DNA from: Pseudoxanthomonas yeongjuensis
GTDB taxonomy: Bacteria; Pseudomonadota; Gammaproteobacteria; Xanthomonadales; Xanthomonadaceae
Assembly: GCF_010093345.1 (NCBI RefSeq)
Contig: NZ_PDWT01000001.1
Coordinates: forward strand, 372,001-436,000
Length of the DNA stretch: 64,000 nt
Reading direction: 5' to 3'
The first letter of the stretch is position 1, and each line of letters begins with the position of its first letter. Both the position numbers and the translations under genes were made by a program. A model generated the notes under the pieces. It was not told where the DNA came from and did not search any database. It saw only the letters and a program-made list of their open reading frames with translations. Shown piece by piece: positions 23,757 to 32,009 of the stretch.

Positions 23757-25064
23757 TTACCAGTGGCTCTTCTTCGGCCGCAGTTGCGTCAGATACACCC
23801 ACTTGCCCACCTTGCGGCTCTGCACGACGCCGGCCTCGCAGCCGAAGCGGAAGTGGATGCCGCCGTAGACGCGTGCATCGACTGAGTCGGATTCGGCGTC
23901 GGACAGGCGCGTGTAGGTGCGGGTGATGCCGCCGGCGGTGAGGGTATAGGGCAACCGGTCGGTGCCGAAGTACGAACGCAGCACCTGCGCGCCGGCGCCC
24001 ATCGTGGTCGGCAGGCCGCAGGGGTAGTCCGGGTAGGGCGGGGTGGTGATGTAGCTGGTCCAGGCCGGGTCGGGCTGGGTCAGCGGGTTGCCGTCATCGG
24101 CCCAGCGGATCGCGGTGTACGGGCGCCAGAAGGTATAGTGGTACTTGGCGTAGAAGGTGGTGATCAGCGCGTCGTTGACCGCCATGTTGATCATCGCGAA
24201 CAGGCGCGCGTGCTGCCAGCGGTCGAGTGGTTTCCCGGCCACGGCGGCGCGGGCGATCGCGTTGAGGTTGGCGCCGCCGGCGGGGAAATAGCGGGCCACG
24301 CGGCTTTCCTCGGAGTCGGGTGCGGCGTTGCGCACGGCGAACGATCCCATCGACTTCACCTCGTTGTACTCGTCGGCGTACGCCCGGCTCCTGAGCCTGA
24401 GTTCCGGCGCCGGCGGAGCGACGAACTGGCGCCGGTTGACGATCGCGAAGGGCCTGAGATTGGCCCAGCCGGCGAACTGCGGATAGGGCGCCGGTGGCGG
24501 CGGTGTCGGCAATGTGGGCTGGTAGACGCCGGGACCGGGCGCGAGCGTATAGGGCAGGTGCGGGGTCGCTGAGCCGTCGCCCTGGCGCAGTTGCAGGATC
24601 GCCGCGGACGCCGCCGCGCCGGCGGCGATGCCCTGGTCGATGCAGTTCGGGGCGGCCACCGGACACGCCGGCAAGGCGGCGAGGGACAGTGCGTATTGGG
24701 CGTCGATCGCTGCGGCCTGGCTGGGAATGGCCGCGCGCAGCACGTCGGCGGCGGCGCGCGCGACCGCGGCATCCGGCGATGCATTCGGATTCACCGCACC
24801 GAGGATGGTGTAGGTGCGGTAACGCCGGTCGATGCTGTTCAGCGCATCGTGCACGGCGATCTGGGTCATCGCCAGCACGCGGAACTGCTGCGGTGGCGCG
24901 CCGGCGCCGGCGATGACCTGGTCGGCGAAGGCGCTCCAGTCGGTCACCGAATCCGCGAACGCGGAACCAGGCAACAGCAGCAACAGGGCGCTGGCCAACG
25001 GCCAGCGGCGCGGGAGGTGGTGGGGGAGCAGGTGGTTCCCCGGCGCTTGCGGCGATAGTTTCAT
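23757..25064 (-). CDS. Vanadium haloperoxidase-fold protein lacking the SGH motif
   Basis: The 435-residue exported protein (signal peptide to about residue 37) has the vanadium chloroperoxidase/acid phosphatase fold. Compared with the fungal chloroperoxidase (K353, R360, S402-G403-H404, R490, H496), the vanadate-binding residues are K308 and R315 in KYHYTFWRP, R398, and the axial ligand H404 in ARVYGGIHF, all with correct spacing. The central motif, normally PSGHS, reads PCGLP (C349-G350-L351), so the Ser and the acid-base His are missing. Function is therefore uncertain: an altered phosphatase, a binding protein or an inactive relative. I chose ATG 25064, with GGAAAT upstream; 25076 is possible. 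Confidence 0.82.
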   Translation of the reverse strand: MKLSPQAPGNHLLPHHLPRRWPLASALLLLLPGSAFADSVTDWSAFADQVIAGAGAPPQQFRVLAMTQIAVHDALNSIDRRYRTYTILGAVNPNASPDAAVARAAADVLRAAIPSQAAAIDAQYALSLAALPACPVAAPNCIDQGIAAGAAASAAILQLRQGDGSATPHLPYTLAPGPGVYQPTLPTPPPPAPYPQFAGWANLRPFAIVNRRQFVAPPAPELRLRSRAYADEYNEVKSMGSFAVRNAAPDSEESRVARYFPAGGANLNAIARAAVAGKPLDRWQHARLFAMINMAVNDALITTFYAKYHYTFWRPYTAIRWADDGNPLTQPDPAWTSYITTPPYPDYPCGLPTTMGAGAQVLRSYFGTDRLPYTLTAGGITRTYTRLSDAESDSVDARVYGGIHFRFGCEAGVVQSRKVGKWVYLTQLRPKKSHW

Positions 25065-25263
25065 GATGATTTCCATGGCATGGAGGACAGGGCGCGTGCG
25101 GGAGGCCGGTGGCCTGGGCAGGCTATGGTTCCAACGCCCCGCTGAAGACCGGTCGGACAGGGCCCAGGGTGCGATTCCGCGGTTGCCGACCAACGGCAGC
25201 GGCGATGCCGGGAATGCCTGTTCATCCTGCTGGCGCGCGTCTTGTCCACGGTTTTTCCGTCAT

Positions 25264-25316
25264 GCAGGACAGGTGGTCCTGCGTTGACAGTGCCCATTTA
25301 CCTGACTAAAGTCAGG
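25264..25316 (+). promoter_or_regulatory. Promoter with two palindromic operators for the MarR-GNAT gene
   Basis: TTGACA (25284-25289) and TAAAGT (25307-25312) are 17 bp apart. A perfect palindrome, CCTGACT-AA-AGTCAGG (25301-25316), covers the -10 box, and a second inverted repeat, GCAGGAC-AGGTG-GTCCTGC (25264-25282), abuts the -35 box. The predicted start of transcription falls at the ATG (25320). Autorepression by the MarR domain is the likely use. Confidence 0.65.
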
Positions 25317-25319
25317 AAA

Positions 25320-26234
25320 ATGGACGAGACCCAGATCGAGCGAGTCCGCAGCTTCAACCGGGCCGTCACCCAGCGGATCGGGGTGCTGTCGGACGACTAC
25401 CTCAGCCGCGGCCGCCCGTTGGGCGAATCGCGGTTGTTGTTCGAGATCGGCAGGAGTGGCGCGGACCTGCGCGACCTGCGCCAACGACTGTCGCTGGACT
25501 CGGGATACCTCAGCCGGATGCTGCGTTCGCTGGAGGCGCAGGGACTGGTGGATTCGCAGCGCGCCGCCGGCGATGGCCGGGTGCGGCGGGCGGTGCTGAC
25601 GCGGAAGGGGTTGCGCGAGTTCGCCGCGCTCGATCGCCGTTCGCAGGATTTCGCGACTTCGTTGCTGGCGTCGCTGGGCGCGGCGCAGCGCGAGCGCATG
25701 GTCGCGGCGATGACGGAGGTGGAGCGGCTGATGCGCGCGGCGGCGGTGGCGATCGAACCCGCCGATCCCGCCAGCGTCGATGCCCGCCTGTGCATCGAGG
25801 CGTATCTGCGCGAACTGGAACAGCGTTTCGAATCGGGATTCGATCCCGCACGCAGCGTGTCGGCCAATCCCGAGGAACTGGTGCCGCCGTCCGGACTGTT
25901 CCTGCTCGCGTACCTGGATGGACGCCCGGTGGGTTGTGGTGGGCTGAAGGTGACGGGACGCAGGCTGGGCGAGATCAAGCGCATGTGGGTCGCGCCCGAC
26001 GCACGCGGCCTCGGCATCGCCCAGCGCCTGCTCGATGCGCTGGAACGGCACGCCGTGGGCATGGGCCTGACCACGTTGCAACTGGACACCAACCGCAGCT
26101 TGAAGGAAGCCCATGCGCTGTATGTCCGCAACGGCTACCGCGAAATCGCCCGTTACAACGACAACCCGTACGCCGACCACTGGTTCGAGAAGCGGGGGTT
26201 GAAGCGTGCTGCGGCAGCCGTAGGAGCGGCGTAA
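25320..26234 (+). CDS. MarR-GNAT fusion: regulator with acetyltransferase domain
   Basis: The 304-residue protein fuses a MarR winged helix (about 1-140: LGESRLLFEIGRSGADLRDL, recognition helix SGYLSRMLRSLEAQGLV, wing GDGRVRRAVLT) to a GNAT acetyltransferase (about 150-295) with acetyl-CoA loop RMWVAPDARGLGIAQRLLDA and ALYVRNGYREI. This fusion is a known family in proteobacteria, where the acetyltransferase may acetylate a small molecule or protein sensed by the regulator. A palindrome sits over its promoter. The final residues VGAA and stop TAA are encoded by a GTAGGAGCGGCGTAA repeat, so the C-terminus is repeat-derived. It is divergent from the haloperoxidase-fold gene, a possible target. 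Confidence 0.88.
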   Translation: MDETQIERVRSFNRAVTQRIGVLSDDYLSRGRPLGESRLLFEIGRSGADLRDLRQRLSLDSGYLSRMLRSLEAQGLVDSQRAAGDGRVRRAVLTRKGLREFAALDRRSQDFATSLLASLGAAQRERMVAAMTEVERLMRAAAVAIEPADPASVDARLCIEAYLRELEQRFESGFDPARSVSANPEELVPPSGLFLLAYLDGRPVGCGGLKVTGRRLGEIKRMWVAPDARGLGIAQRLLDALERHAVGMGLTTLQLDTNRSLKEAHALYVRNGYREIARYNDNPYADHWFEKRGLKRAAAAVGAA

Positions 26235-26322
26235 GCCGCGAAAAGAATCCCGATGGATCTGGTGCTGGCTCACCTGGGTCGATGCACGAGCTACGGCTTT
26301 CGCGGCTTACGCCGCCCCTGCG
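26220..26322. repeat. Dimeric GTAG element that ends the MarR-GNAT gene
   Basis: GTAGGAGCGGCGTAAGCCGCGAAAAG begins inside the gene and provides its last four residues and stop codon. The partner half, CTTTCGCGGCTTACGCCGCCCCTG, lies about 60 bp downstream. Confidence 0.85.
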
Positions 26323-26433
26323 ACTGCCGTGAATCCCGCAGGACGAGGGGGCATCGTGCGATGTCCGTTGCTGGCATCCCGGTGCGTTGGAAATCCCGAA
26401 TGGACCCTCCCGGTCCAACCCGGGAGAAACGAC

Positions 26434-27750
26434 ATGGGCCTGAGCCGACGCAGCTTCCTCACCACGCCGGCGGCGCTGACCGCCACTGCGCTGCTTCCTA
26501 CCGGATTGCTGTCCGCGCTGGCTGCGGAAACCCCGGCGCCGCCCGATCTGTCCGACTGGGACAAGGTGCGCGCGCAGTTCGTGCTGGACCCGGCCTACCT
26601 GCACTTCGCCAGCTTCTTCATCGCCAGCCACCCGGCGCCGGTGCGTGAGGCGATCGAAGGCTATCGCCGCGCGATCGACGCCAATCCCTTCCTGGTGGTC
26701 GAGCGTGGATTGTTCGAGGAGGATGAGCACAACGTGCCGCTGCAGGTGCAGACCGAGATCGCCGCATACCTGGGTGGCCGTGCCGAGGACGTATGCCTGA
26801 CCCCCAACACCACCACCGGCCTGGCCCTGGTCTACCACGGCCTACCGCTCAAGCCGGGCGAAGAAGTGCTGTGCACCACCCACGACCACTACTCGCACCA
26901 CGAATCCATCCGCCTGGCCACCGAACGCGCGGGCGCGAGCATGCGCATGATCCCGCTGTTCGCCGAGGCGGCCAGCGCCAGCACCGATTCGCTTATCGCG
27001 ACGTTGCTGGCCGGCATCGGCCCGAAGACCCGCGTGGTCGGTCTGACCTGGGTGCATTCGGCCAGCGGCATCCGCCTGCCGATCCGCGAGATCTCCGCCG
27101 CGTTGCGCGCGCGCAGCGGCGCGCCGGTCTTACTGGTGGTGGATGGCGTGCATGGCCTGGGTTGCACCGATGAGACGGTCGCGACCATGGGTGCCGACTA
27201 TTTCTGCGCGGGTACGCACAAATGGATGTTCGCCCCGCGTGGCACCGGGCTGGTATGGGCCAGCGCCGACAACTGGGCACGGCTGCGGCCGCTGGTTCCC
27301 AGCTTCAGCGACCTGGACCAGTACACGGCGTGGGAACAGCGGTCGCCATTGACCTCGCCAAACAATGCCAACCGCATGAGTCCGGGCGGTTTCGTCGCCT
27401 ACGACCACCAGTGGGCGACTGCCGCCGCGTTCCGCATGCATCAGCAGATGGGCAAGGAACGCGTGGCCGCGCGCATCCGCAGCCTCAACGACCAGTGCAA
27501 GGCCGGGCTGGCGGAAAACAAGCGGGTGAAGATCCACACGCCGAAGTCCGGCGATCTTTCCGCCGGGCTGGTCTGCTTCGAGGTGGATGGCTTCAAGCCG
27601 GCCGACGTGGTCAAGCAGTTGCTGGCGCGCAACATCATCGCCAGCACCAGTCCCTATGCCATCACTTATGCGCGGCTCGCGCCCAGCCTGATGAATACGC
27701 CGGAACAAGTGGAACAAGCGGTACGGGCGGTGCGCGAGGTATCGGGTTGA
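26434..27750 (+). CDS. Tat-exported class V aminotransferase-fold protein
   Basis: The 438-residue protein has a twin-arginine signal (LSRRSFLTTPAALTATALLP) and a class V PLP-dependent domain. CLTPNTTTGLAL is the phosphate-binding region, WVHSASGIRLPIREI follows, and the Asp-His pair DGVHGLG and the lysine of FCAGTHKWMF are the PLP-contacting residues. The sequence resembles isopenicillin N epimerase-like enzymes, which act as epimerases, desulphurases or aminotransferases. A folded PLP enzyme needs Tat for export, so the signal is consistent. The start at 26434 follows CGGGAGAAACGAC. The substrate is unknown. Confidence 0.87.
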   Translation: MGLSRRSFLTTPAALTATALLPTGLLSALAAETPAPPDLSDWDKVRAQFVLDPAYLHFASFFIASHPAPVREAIEGYRRAIDANPFLVVERGLFEEDEHNVPLQVQTEIAAYLGGRAEDVCLTPNTTTGLALVYHGLPLKPGEEVLCTTHDHYSHHESIRLATERAGASMRMIPLFAEAASASTDSLIATLLAGIGPKTRVVGLTWVHSASGIRLPIREISAALRARSGAPVLLVVDGVHGLGCTDETVATMGADYFCAGTHKWMFAPRGTGLVWASADNWARLRPLVPSFSDLDQYTAWEQRSPLTSPNNANRMSPGGFVAYDHQWATAAAFRMHQQMGKERVAARIRSLNDQCKAGLAENKRVKIHTPKSGDLSAGLVCFEVDGFKPADVVKQLLARNIIASTSPYAITYARLAPSLMNTPEQVEQAVRAVREVSG

Positions 27751-27757
27751 AGTACTT

Positions 27758-27784
27758 GCCAGGCGATTGAGCCTGGCCGGTTTT
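27758..27784 (+). terminator. Hairpin terminator after the aminotransferase gene
   Basis: GCCAGGC-GATTGA-GCCTGGC gives a 7-bp stem, followed by CGGTTTTC. It lies directly behind the stop codon at 27750. Confidence 0.6.
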
Positions 27785-27858
27785 CGCTTAATGCACTGCG
27801 GCGGTGTGCGCGGAGGATTCGGATATCCTGACCCCGGATCCCGATAAGTGATGACGTC

Positions 27859-28341
27859 ATGGCCCCGCAACCCGCCCCTGACTGGTCGATTTCGCGCTGG
27901 TTCAACGCAGATCAAGATTTGACCCTGGCTTCGTTGCGCGGGCGCGTGGTGTTCCTGCATGCGTTCCAGATGCTGTGCCCCGGTTGCGTGCAGCATGCGG
28001 TGCCGCAGAGCCTGAAGGTCGCCGCGGCATTCGCCGGCACCGACCTTGCGGTGGTCGGCCTGCACACGGTGTTCGAACACCACCACGCGATGGGCCCGGA
28101 AGCGCTGGCGGTCTACCTGCACGAGAACCGGATCGCTTACCCGGTCGGCGTCGATGCCTATCGCGAAGGAGATCCGGAACGGCACCCATTGCCGCTGACC
28201 ATGCACGCCTACGCCATGCAGGGCACGCCTACCCTGTGCCTGATTGATCGCCGCGGCAACCTGCGCCGCCAGTTGTTCGGTTTGCTCGACGACCTGCGCC
28301 TGGGCGCGGAAATCGCGACGTTGCTGGCCGGGCCCGCCTGA
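27859..28341 (+). CDS. Thioredoxin-fold (TlpA/redoxin-like) protein with CPGC motif
   Basis: The 160-residue protein has the thioredoxin fold: VVFLHAFQMLCPGCVQHAVPQ carries the redox pair C40-PG-C43, and GTPTLCLIDRRG carries the cis-Pro strand. There is no signal peptide, so it is cytoplasmic unless exported by another route. CPGC is seen in redoxin/AhpC-like proteins rather than in standard thioredoxins (CGPC), which points to a reductase or peroxiredoxin-like role. No strong ribosome-binding site is visible. A peroxiredoxin gene follows on the other strand. Confidence 0.82.
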   Translation: MAPQPAPDWSISRWFNADQDLTLASLRGRVVFLHAFQMLCPGCVQHAVPQSLKVAAAFAGTDLAVVGLHTVFEHHHAMGPEALAVYLHENRIAYPVGVDAYREGDPERHPLPLTMHAYAMQGTPTLCLIDRRGNLRRQLFGLLDDLRLGAEIATLLAGPA

Positions 28342-28419
28342 CCCGGGCGCGGCACACGCGATGCGGGTGAAGTCCGTGTCGCGGGTGCCGGCTCATGATT
28401 CCGGTTCAAGCGGCGCCGG

Positions 28420-28971
28420 TTATTTCCCGAGTTCCTTTACCGCCTCGAGCGTCTCGCTGACGTGCTTGTTGGGATTCAGGTCGGAGTATGCGTGGGCGAT
28501 GGTTCCCGCTGGCGAGATCACGTAGGACGTGCGATCGGACCAGCCGGGTTTCATCACCAGCAGGGCGTCGTATTCCCTGGCGATCTTCGCGTCGGTATCG
28601 GCGGCGACCGCGAACTTGCCGCCGCAATGCTCGGTTTCCTTCGAGAAATCGGCGAGTTCGTCGGTATTGCCGGCGGTGATGCCGATCACGGTCGCGTGCT
28701 GCGCCTTGAACTTGTCGATGGCCACGGAGAACAGGTGCGCCTCCAGGTTGCAGCCGGGGGTGTGGGCGGCGGGGAAGAAATAGACCACCACCGGGCCCTT
28801 CTTCAAGGCGTCGGACAACTTGAACGTGAACGGCTCGCCGGCGAGATAAGCGGGCGCGCTGAAATCGGGCGCGGGGTCGCCGGCCTTCAATGCGGCGAAC
28901 GAGGGCGCGGCCAGGGCGAGCGCGCCGACGATGGCAACGGTGGTGGCAGCGAGTTTCAACAGAGGCTTCAT
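28420..28971 (-). CDS. Exported BCP/PrxQ-type peroxiredoxin
   Basis: The 183-residue protein has a signal peptide (1-27, cleavage after SFA) and an AhpC/TSA domain. The peroxidatic Cys74 is in FFPAAHTPGCNLEAHL, with the conserved Thr and Pro ahead of it. In E. coli BCP the resolving Cys is five residues later; here that residue is His79. Cys116 (TEHCGGKF) could resolve instead, or the enzyme may work as a 1-Cys peroxiredoxin. Periplasmic BCP-like proteins scavenge peroxides near the inner membrane. It is monocistronic and convergent with the thioredoxin-fold gene, a possible electron donor if both share a compartment, which is not shown. Confidence 0.88.
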   Translation of the reverse strand: MKPLLKLAATTVAIVGALALAAPSFAALKAGDPAPDFSAPAYLAGEPFTFKLSDALKKGPVVVYFFPAAHTPGCNLEAHLFSVAIDKFKAQHATVIGITAGNTDELADFSKETEHCGGKFAVAADTDAKIAREYDALLVMKPGWSDRTSYVISPAGTIAHAYSDLNPNKHVSETLEAVKELGK

Positions 28972-29212
28972 GAGGGATGCTCCAGGGCGACTGAAGCCTT
29001 ATACACCTGTTGCATCGAATCCGCGTAGCCGTGACTAGCGGGTTGTTGGCAATGCGCCGTGGCTCCATTCGCAGCGCACGCGTGGGAACGCGCTTTTCGC
29101 GGGTTGCCGGCGACCGTCGCTGCGGCCACCGCGAGCGGGTAAAGTGGGGTGGCGAACGGGGAGTTCGTTACTTCTTTCATCAGTGCCTCAGTGCCAATCA
29201 AGGGGGAATGCC

Positions 29213-29911
29213 GTGGGCGATCGAATTTCGCGGGACAAGGTGGAGGTCGAGGCGGCCGAAGCCGCGCCGAAGGAAGCGAAGGGAAAGAAAGGCGGTGTGG
29301 TCCGGGGCTGGAGCAAGGAAATCCTGAAATGGGCGGTGCTGGGCATCGCCGGTTTCCTGCTCAGCGAAGGATTGACCTGGTTGAAATTCAAGAAACTGGG
29401 CGCGGAGGACGGGGTAGCGCAACTGGCCGAGTCGCAGAAGGCCGAGGTCGAGTCCTTGCGCAAGAGCCTGAGCGGGATCAGCAGCGCGATCCCGGCGGCG
29501 AATCGCGGCGAGTTGCAGCAGATCAAGGGTTCGCTGGCCAAGATCGAGGGACAGAACCAGGACATGGTCCGGGTAATCGCCCTGGCGCGCGAGGAAATAT
29601 CGAGAGTAAGCCAGTTGGCCGAAGCCAGGACCGGGGTGCCCGGCGCATACAGTTTCATCCTCACCGAGAATTCCGGCATGCAGCTCGATGCCGACAACAC
29701 CCTGGGTGTCGGTTATATCAGCCGAACCGCGGTCGAGGTCCATCTCAGCAGCCTGGGAGGCGGAGCCAACAAGCGCGCCGTCCTCAACAGTGGCGAAGGG
29801 ATCGAATACCGGGGCACGGACGGACGCGCTTGCCGCGTCTCGGTCATTTCGATCGGCCGGGAACAGGCGGCTTCATTCGCGGTGCGCTGCGAAGATTCTT
29901 CTTCCGCATAA
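29213..29911 (+). CDS. Single-TM protein with coiled coil, unknown function
   Basis: The 232-residue protein has a charged N-terminus rich in Lys and Glu, one membrane helix (about residues 36-55: EILKWAVLGIAGFLLSEGLT), a coiled-coil region of about 70 residues (LAESQKAEVESLRKSLSGIS...) and a C-terminal beta-rich domain ending in a Cys-containing strand (FAVRCED). The GTG start at 29213 follows AAGGGGGAATGCC. The open frame continues upstream to 29144 without a ribosome-binding site. The layout suggests a cell-envelope oligomer. I recognise no family. Confidence 0.65.
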   Translation: MGDRISRDKVEVEAAEAAPKEAKGKKGGVVRGWSKEILKWAVLGIAGFLLSEGLTWLKFKKLGAEDGVAQLAESQKAEVESLRKSLSGISSAIPAANRGELQQIKGSLAKIEGQNQDMVRVIALAREEISRVSQLAEARTGVPGAYSFILTENSGMQLDADNTLGVGYISRTAVEVHLSSLGGGANKRAVLNSGEGIEYRGTDGRACRVSVISIGREQAASFAVRCEDSSSA

Positions 29912-29928
29912 CCCCGGGGCCGGGGCAC

Positions 29929-29950
29929 GGGGTAGGAAAATTCCTACCCC
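29929..29950. repeat. Perfect 10-bp-arm palindrome
   Basis: The arms GGGGTAGGAA and TTCCTACCCC have a 2-nt centre and lie 18 bp after the stop codon at 29911. It may be an mRNA 3'-end hairpin without T-tract or a protein-binding site. The short spacer would make a poor RNA loop, which favours DNA binding. Confidence 0.6.
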
Positions 29951-30125
29951 ACAGCGGGCAGTCGGCTGATGGTGGACGGGCGCCACGGCAGGCAATCTGT
30001 CGCTGCCCCCGGAAGCCTGCCTGTGCGTTGACAAGCAATGTCGCTCAGCACAAGGAAAAGGGTACCGCCTTGAGCAAGCGGTCAGCTGGGCCGGGGGCAA
30101 CCTTTCCAGGTTTGGGGTCGAGCGT

Positions 30126-30338
30126 ATGGATGCCGAGTTCTTCGTGGTCATGCCGTCCATGACCGGTTGGGAGCTTTATCACGGCATGGAAGGCCGGGGC
30201 TGGTTCGCCCGCTGGGACGATGCCCTGGAAGCCGCCGACGTGATGGCCGAGGCAAGGCATGAGGTGACGGGAGTGCCCACCACGGTCATCGTCGAGATGA
30301 AGGACCGCGACGCGGCGATCGTCAGCGTTTACGCCTAG
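30126..30338 (+). CDS. Small protein with DUF2188-like fold
   Basis: The 70-residue protein reads FFVVMPSMTGWELYHGMEGR, then GWFARWDDALEAADVMAEARHEVTGVPTTVIVEMKDRD, a compact beta-alpha-beta pattern resembling DUF2188-type proteins. They have no known function. GGGGTCGAG lies ahead of the ATG. Codon use is like its neighbours. It is monocistronic. Confidence 0.65.
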   Translation: MDAEFFVVMPSMTGWELYHGMEGRGWFARWDDALEAADVMAEARHEVTGVPTTVIVEMKDRDAAIVSVYA

Positions 30339-30367
30339 GGTCTACTCGGGGCCGCAGTTCTTGCCGG

Positions 30368-30481
30368 TGTGGGAGCGGTGTCCCCCAAGAGGACTTCCTT
30401 CGGGGCGTAAGCCGCAATCCCCGCAATCCCGCGCCATATAATCTTGGTTCGCCACTCTTCGCGGCTTACGCCGCTCCCGCA
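30368..30481. repeat. Dimeric GTAG-type element that ends the GGDEF gene
   Basis: The right half, TTCGCGGCTTACGCCGCTCCCGCA, read on the minus strand, encodes the last residues (AGAA) and the TAA stop of the GGDEF protein. The left half, TGTGGGAGCGGTG, carries an inserted CCCCCAAGAGGACTTCCTTCGGGG hairpin. Confidence 0.8.
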
Positions 30482-31833
30482 GTGGCCAGCAGCCAGCGGT
30501 TGCCGCCGGCGTGCTTGGCCGCGTACATCGCTTCGTCGGCGCCATGCACCAGTTGCAGGTCGTCGTGGCCGTGGGCGGGGCAGGTGGCCACGCCGATGCT
30601 CGCCGAGATGCGGATCTGCCGTCCGTCCCACTCGAAAGGCTGTTCCAGGGCGGCGCGGATCTTCTCCGCGGCCAGCGTGGCCTGCTCCGGCTGGCTGATG
30701 TCGTGCAGGATCACCATGAACTCGTCGCCGCCCATGCGGCCCACGGTGTCCGCTTCGCGCACGCAGGTCTGCATGCGCGCCGCGACTTCCTGCAACAGCT
30801 GGTCGCCGGCGGGATGGCCGGAACGGTCGTTGACCTGCTTGAAATCGTCCAGGTCGATGAACAACACCGCCAGTTGCCGGTCGTCGTGGCGGGCACCGGC
30901 CAGCGAAGTGCGCAGGCGATCCAGTACCAGCGCGCGATTGGGCAGGGCGGTGAGCGGGTCGTGCCGGGCCATGTGCTGCAGCGCGGCCTCGGCTTGCTTG
31001 CGCTCGATGGCCACGGCGACCTGGGTCGAGACGAACTGGAGCAAGGCCTTGTCCTGTTCCGTGTAGCGCACCTCGCCGGTATAGCTCTGCACCACCAGCG
31101 CGCCGATCACGCCCCGCGAAGTCTTCAGCGGCACGCCCAGCCAGTCGATGGGGTTCTTGCCGATCGCGGTCGCGACGTGCGCGGGCAGGGACACGTCCGA
31201 ATCGGGGGTCAGCAGCAACGCCTGCCCGCTGCGGATGACTTCGGCGCTGAGGGTGCCCGAGTCGAGCTTGCGCGGGGCCGGTTGCGGGTCGTGTTCATCG
31301 ACGAAATAGGGAAACGACAGTTCGTCCTGGCTTTCGTCGTAGAGGGCGACGAACAGATTGCTGGCCGGCAGCAGGCTGCCGATGATCTGGTGGGCGCGGC
31401 GGCACAGGGCCAGCACGTCCTCGGCCTTGTTGGCGGCTTCGGAAATATCGAACAGCGCGACCTGCACGAACTGGGCGCGCTTGAGTTCGGTGACGTCGCG
31501 TCCTACCGCGATCCGCGCCTGGTCGGCCTCGGACCAGCGCGCCGACCACATGATGTAGGCGATCTTGCCGTCCTTGCGCAGGTAGCGGTTCTCGAAGTAC
31601 GGCATGGGCTCGCCCGCGATGATCCGCGAGGCGACCTCCAGGGTCCGCTCGCGGTCCGCAGGGTGCACCAGTTCGATCATCGGCCGGCCGATGACCTCCT
31701 CGGGCGTGTAGCCGAAGATGCGTTCGAACGCGGCGCTGACGAAAAGATAGCGGCCCTCGCGATCGACCACGCAGATGGCATCCAGCAGCAGATCCATCAC
31801 GTTGGCCAGGGGAACCAGGTTCTTGTCATCCAT
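30466..31833 (-). CDS. PAS-GAF-GGDEF diguanylate cyclase
   Basis: The 455-residue protein has a PAS domain (about 10-117), a GAF domain (about 135-276) and a GGDEF domain (about 284-448). The active-site motif GGDEF is intact at 368-372, and an RxxD inhibitory site (R359-D362) sits five residues before it, so it should make cyclic di-GMP under product inhibition. No EAL domain or membrane helix is present, so it is a soluble sensor; its ligand is unknown. The open frame extends far upstream but PAS begins at the ATG at 31833. The C-terminal AGAA and stop codon come from a GTAG repeat. Confidence 0.92.
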   Translation of the reverse strand: MDDKNLVPLANVMDLLLDAICVVDREGRYLFVSAAFERIFGYTPEEVIGRPMIELVHPADRERTLEVASRIIAGEPMPYFENRYLRKDGKIAYIMWSARWSEADQARIAVGRDVTELKRAQFVQVALFDISEAANKAEDVLALCRRAHQIIGSLLPASNLFVALYDESQDELSFPYFVDEHDPQPAPRKLDSGTLSAEVIRSGQALLLTPDSDVSLPAHVATAIGKNPIDWLGVPLKTSRGVIGALVVQSYTGEVRYTEQDKALLQFVSTQVAVAIERKQAEAALQHMARHDPLTALPNRALVLDRLRTSLAGARHDDRQLAVLFIDLDDFKQVNDRSGHPAGDQLLQEVAARMQTCVREADTVGRMGGDEFMVILHDISQPEQATLAAEKIRAALEQPFEWDGRQIRISASIGVATCPAHGHDDLQLVHGADEAMYAAKHAGGNRWLLATAGAA

Positions 31834-32009
31834 GCCGTCATTATCGCAAGCACGGGTGGAAATGGGGACGTTCTGGCGCTGGCGCACGAGCGGGAGGCAT
31901 GCGGCACGGAGGCCGTCTTCGCATCGGCGATCAACGGGTGGATCCGTGCCATCCCCGCAAGAGCGGGTGGGGTTATCCCGCTTCCGTCGCTTTGCGCACC
32001 TAGAACCCG

